A stretch of 64,000 nucleotides of DNA, taken from contig NZ_CP138333.2 of the NCBI RefSeq assembly GCF_038561955.2, positions 1,860,001-1,924,000 on the forward strand, read 5' to 3'. The position numbers were made by a program, and so were the translations under genes. Position 1 is the first letter of the stretch, and the number at the start of each line of letters is the position of its first letter. The notes beneath the pieces were generated by a model. That model was not told the DNA's origin. It made no database searches and saw nothing but the letters and a program-made list of their open reading frames with translations. Source of the DNA: Salinicoccus sp. Bachu38. Lineage in GTDB: Bacteria; Bacillota; Bacilli; Staphylococcales; Salinicoccaceae. Below, in pieces: positions 62,925 to 64,000 of this stretch.

Positions 62925-63398
62925 ATGCAAGTGATCTCATTATCCCTATTCTGGACCATCGTCATAGACATAGGTGCCTGGCTCTTTTTTCATTTGGCCA
63001 TTGCAGCCATCTGTTTGAAACTCCCACCTGCAACCTTCCAGAATAATGCTTTCTGGTCCCGAATCTACTCATGGGAAAAATCAGGGGTTCTCTGGCAGCA
63101 GTTGTTTCGGGTAAAGGAATGGAAAGGGAGATTGATTGACGGCGCCTCCCTATTCAAAAGAGGGTATCAGAAAAAATCACTGCATGGCACGAGTAGAGAA
63201 GATCTGCGGACATTTGCCATGGAGACGGAACGGGCTGAACTGACACACTGGCTGTCGATACTGCCCGCCCCGCTGTTCTTCCTATGGAACCCACCGTTGG
63301 TGGGCTGGCTAATGATTGTATATGCGGTCGTCTTCAACTTGCCCTTCATCATCACCCAAAGATACAACCGCGGACGCATCAAAAGAATGCTGTCGTGA
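62925..63398 (+). CDS. crtO: Glycosyl-4,4'-diaponeurosporenoate acyltransferase
   Basis: Adds the fatty acyl chain to the sugar in the last step of staphyloxanthin synthesis. 157 residues with membrane helices at both ends. WSRIYSWEKSG, VKEWKGRLIDGASLFKRGY, METERAELTHWLSILPAPLF and ITQRYNRGRIKRML parallel S. aureus CrtO. Start follows AGGAGG. It sits between crtP and crtN, an order different from crtOPQMN of S. aureus. Confidence 0.9.
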   Translation: MQVISLSLFWTIVIDIGAWLFFHLAIAAICLKLPPATFQNNAFWSRIYSWEKSGVLWQQLFRVKEWKGRLIDGASLFKRGYQKKSLHGTSREDLRTFAMETERAELTHWLSILPAPLFFLWNPPLVGWLMIVYAVVFNLPFIITQRYNRGRIKRMLS

Positions 63399-63438
63399 CC
63401 CGGCAGCTTTCATTTTAAAAAGGGAAAGAGGTGTATGC

Positions 63439-64000
63439 ATGACAAAGAAAGTGATCGTCATTGGTGCAGGTGTGGCAGGGCTGGCAAGTGCCATCAGACT
63501 GCAGCATGCCGGCTATCAGGTGGAGATCCATGAAAAGGATTCTACTCCGGGCGGAAAAATGAACCGGCTTGAAAAAGAGGGGTATCAATTCGACCTGGGA
63601 CCGAGCATCGTCATGATGCCGGAACTGTACCGTGAAATATTCGAGCTTTGTGGACGCGATCCAGACGATTACATTCCAATGGAGAAATTGGACCCCATGT
63701 ACCGGGTGTACTTCAGTGATACTCCGGATGCACCCATCGACATTTCCTCTGACCTGCCCGAGTTGACCAGAATGATCGAGTCCATCAGCCCTGGAGATAC
63801 AGAGGGTTTTCTCCACTACCTGCATGATATCTATAAAGGGTTCATCTTCGCCCAGGACAATATTCTTGGACGACCCTTCCATAAAAGAAGTGACTTCTAT
63901 AATATTTCGATGTTCAGGAAAGCACCGAAAGTGAAATTGGTGGGTACGGCGGATAATTTCATCGGAAGGTATATAAAGAGCGAACGCCTGAAGCAGATCA
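63439..64000 (+). CDS. crtN: 4,4'-diapophytoene desaturase (partial, runs off the right edge)
   Basis: Desaturates diapophytoene to diaponeurosporene. The first 187 codons are visible: FAD motif VIGAGVAGLASAIRLQHAGY, GGKMNRLEKEGYQFDLGPSI, VMMPELYREIFELCGRDPDDY, LESI/IESISPGDTEGF-type segment. These match CrtN better than CrtP (VMMP rather than LTMP). The ATG at 63439 follows AAAGAGG; an ATG at 63435 is out of frame. Confidence 0.9.
   Translation, partial: MTKKVIVIGAGVAGLASAIRLQHAGYQVEIHEKDSTPGGKMNRLEKEGYQFDLGPSIVMMPELYREIFELCGRDPDDYIPMEKLDPMYRVYFSDTPDAPIDISSDLPELTRMIESISPGDTEGFLHYLHDIYKGFIFAQDNILGRPFHKRSDFYNISMFRKAPKVKLVGTADNFIGRYIKSERLKQI

Noticed and set aside
61436-62971. 511-codon open frame on the minus strand
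   Set aside because: Exactly antisense to crtP/crtO, no ribosome site and no family likeness; a shadow of biased codon use in the real genes.

Overview
The window looks like chromosome of a Salinicoccus-type member of the Staphylococcaceae. Evidence: staphylococcal-style C30 carotenoid genes (crtP, crtO, start of crtN), a SceD/IsaA-like secreted protein, an LtaS-like lipoteichoic acid synthase, an Fst-type toxin, an Msr(A)-like ABC-F protein, strong AGGAGG ribosome sites, and a moderately G+C-rich core quite unlike low-G+C Staphylococcus. The genus call is an inference. No tRNA, rRNA or CRISPR array was seen.

1-34.5 kb is orderly core-like DNA. It starts with a complete-looking meta-cleavage pathway for an aromatic compound (minus strand, 1-5065): hydrolase, two-component flavin hydroxylase, extradiol dioxygenase, flavin reductase, a dedicated FAD synthetase and a dienoate hydratase. 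A divergent XylR_N/V4R/PucR-type regulator faces it. Next come a TolB-like membrane protein, a methyltransferase and diaminopropionate ammonia-lyase; sucrose uptake genes (scrR, scrA, scrB) with an operator; a four-gene acetyltransferase/DUF6320/hydrolase/DUF6366 operon; an RlmA-like methyltransferase; small membrane proteins; a MarR/OhrR regulator next to a gene remnant; aldo-keto reductase; SceD; a DHH-CBS protein; a PLP sulfur-amino-acid enzyme; a butanediol-type SDR; an M23 peptidase; and MsrA. Then follow an Fst-like type I toxin-antitoxin locus (28.6-28.9 kb), an Msr-like ABC-F gene with an attenuator-like leader, and a CstA / cory-CC-star / ArsA-like ATPase operon.

34.5-59.7 kb is mostly A+T-richer accessory DNA: a putative nuclease, an Mrr-like restriction enzyme, mazEF, ltaS between 82-bp direct repeats, yihY, tspO, ferritin, a PQQ-type lipoprotein, two paralogous monooxygenase/nitroreductase cassettes under different regulators, MFS genes and fragments, a broken yczE, and degV between 374-bp direct repeats. 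Inverted repeats, dispersed repeats and palindromes are concentrated here.

59.8-64 kb returns to core-like composition: an MBL-fold hydrolase divergent from an Lrp regulator, then the crt cluster, which runs off the right edge.
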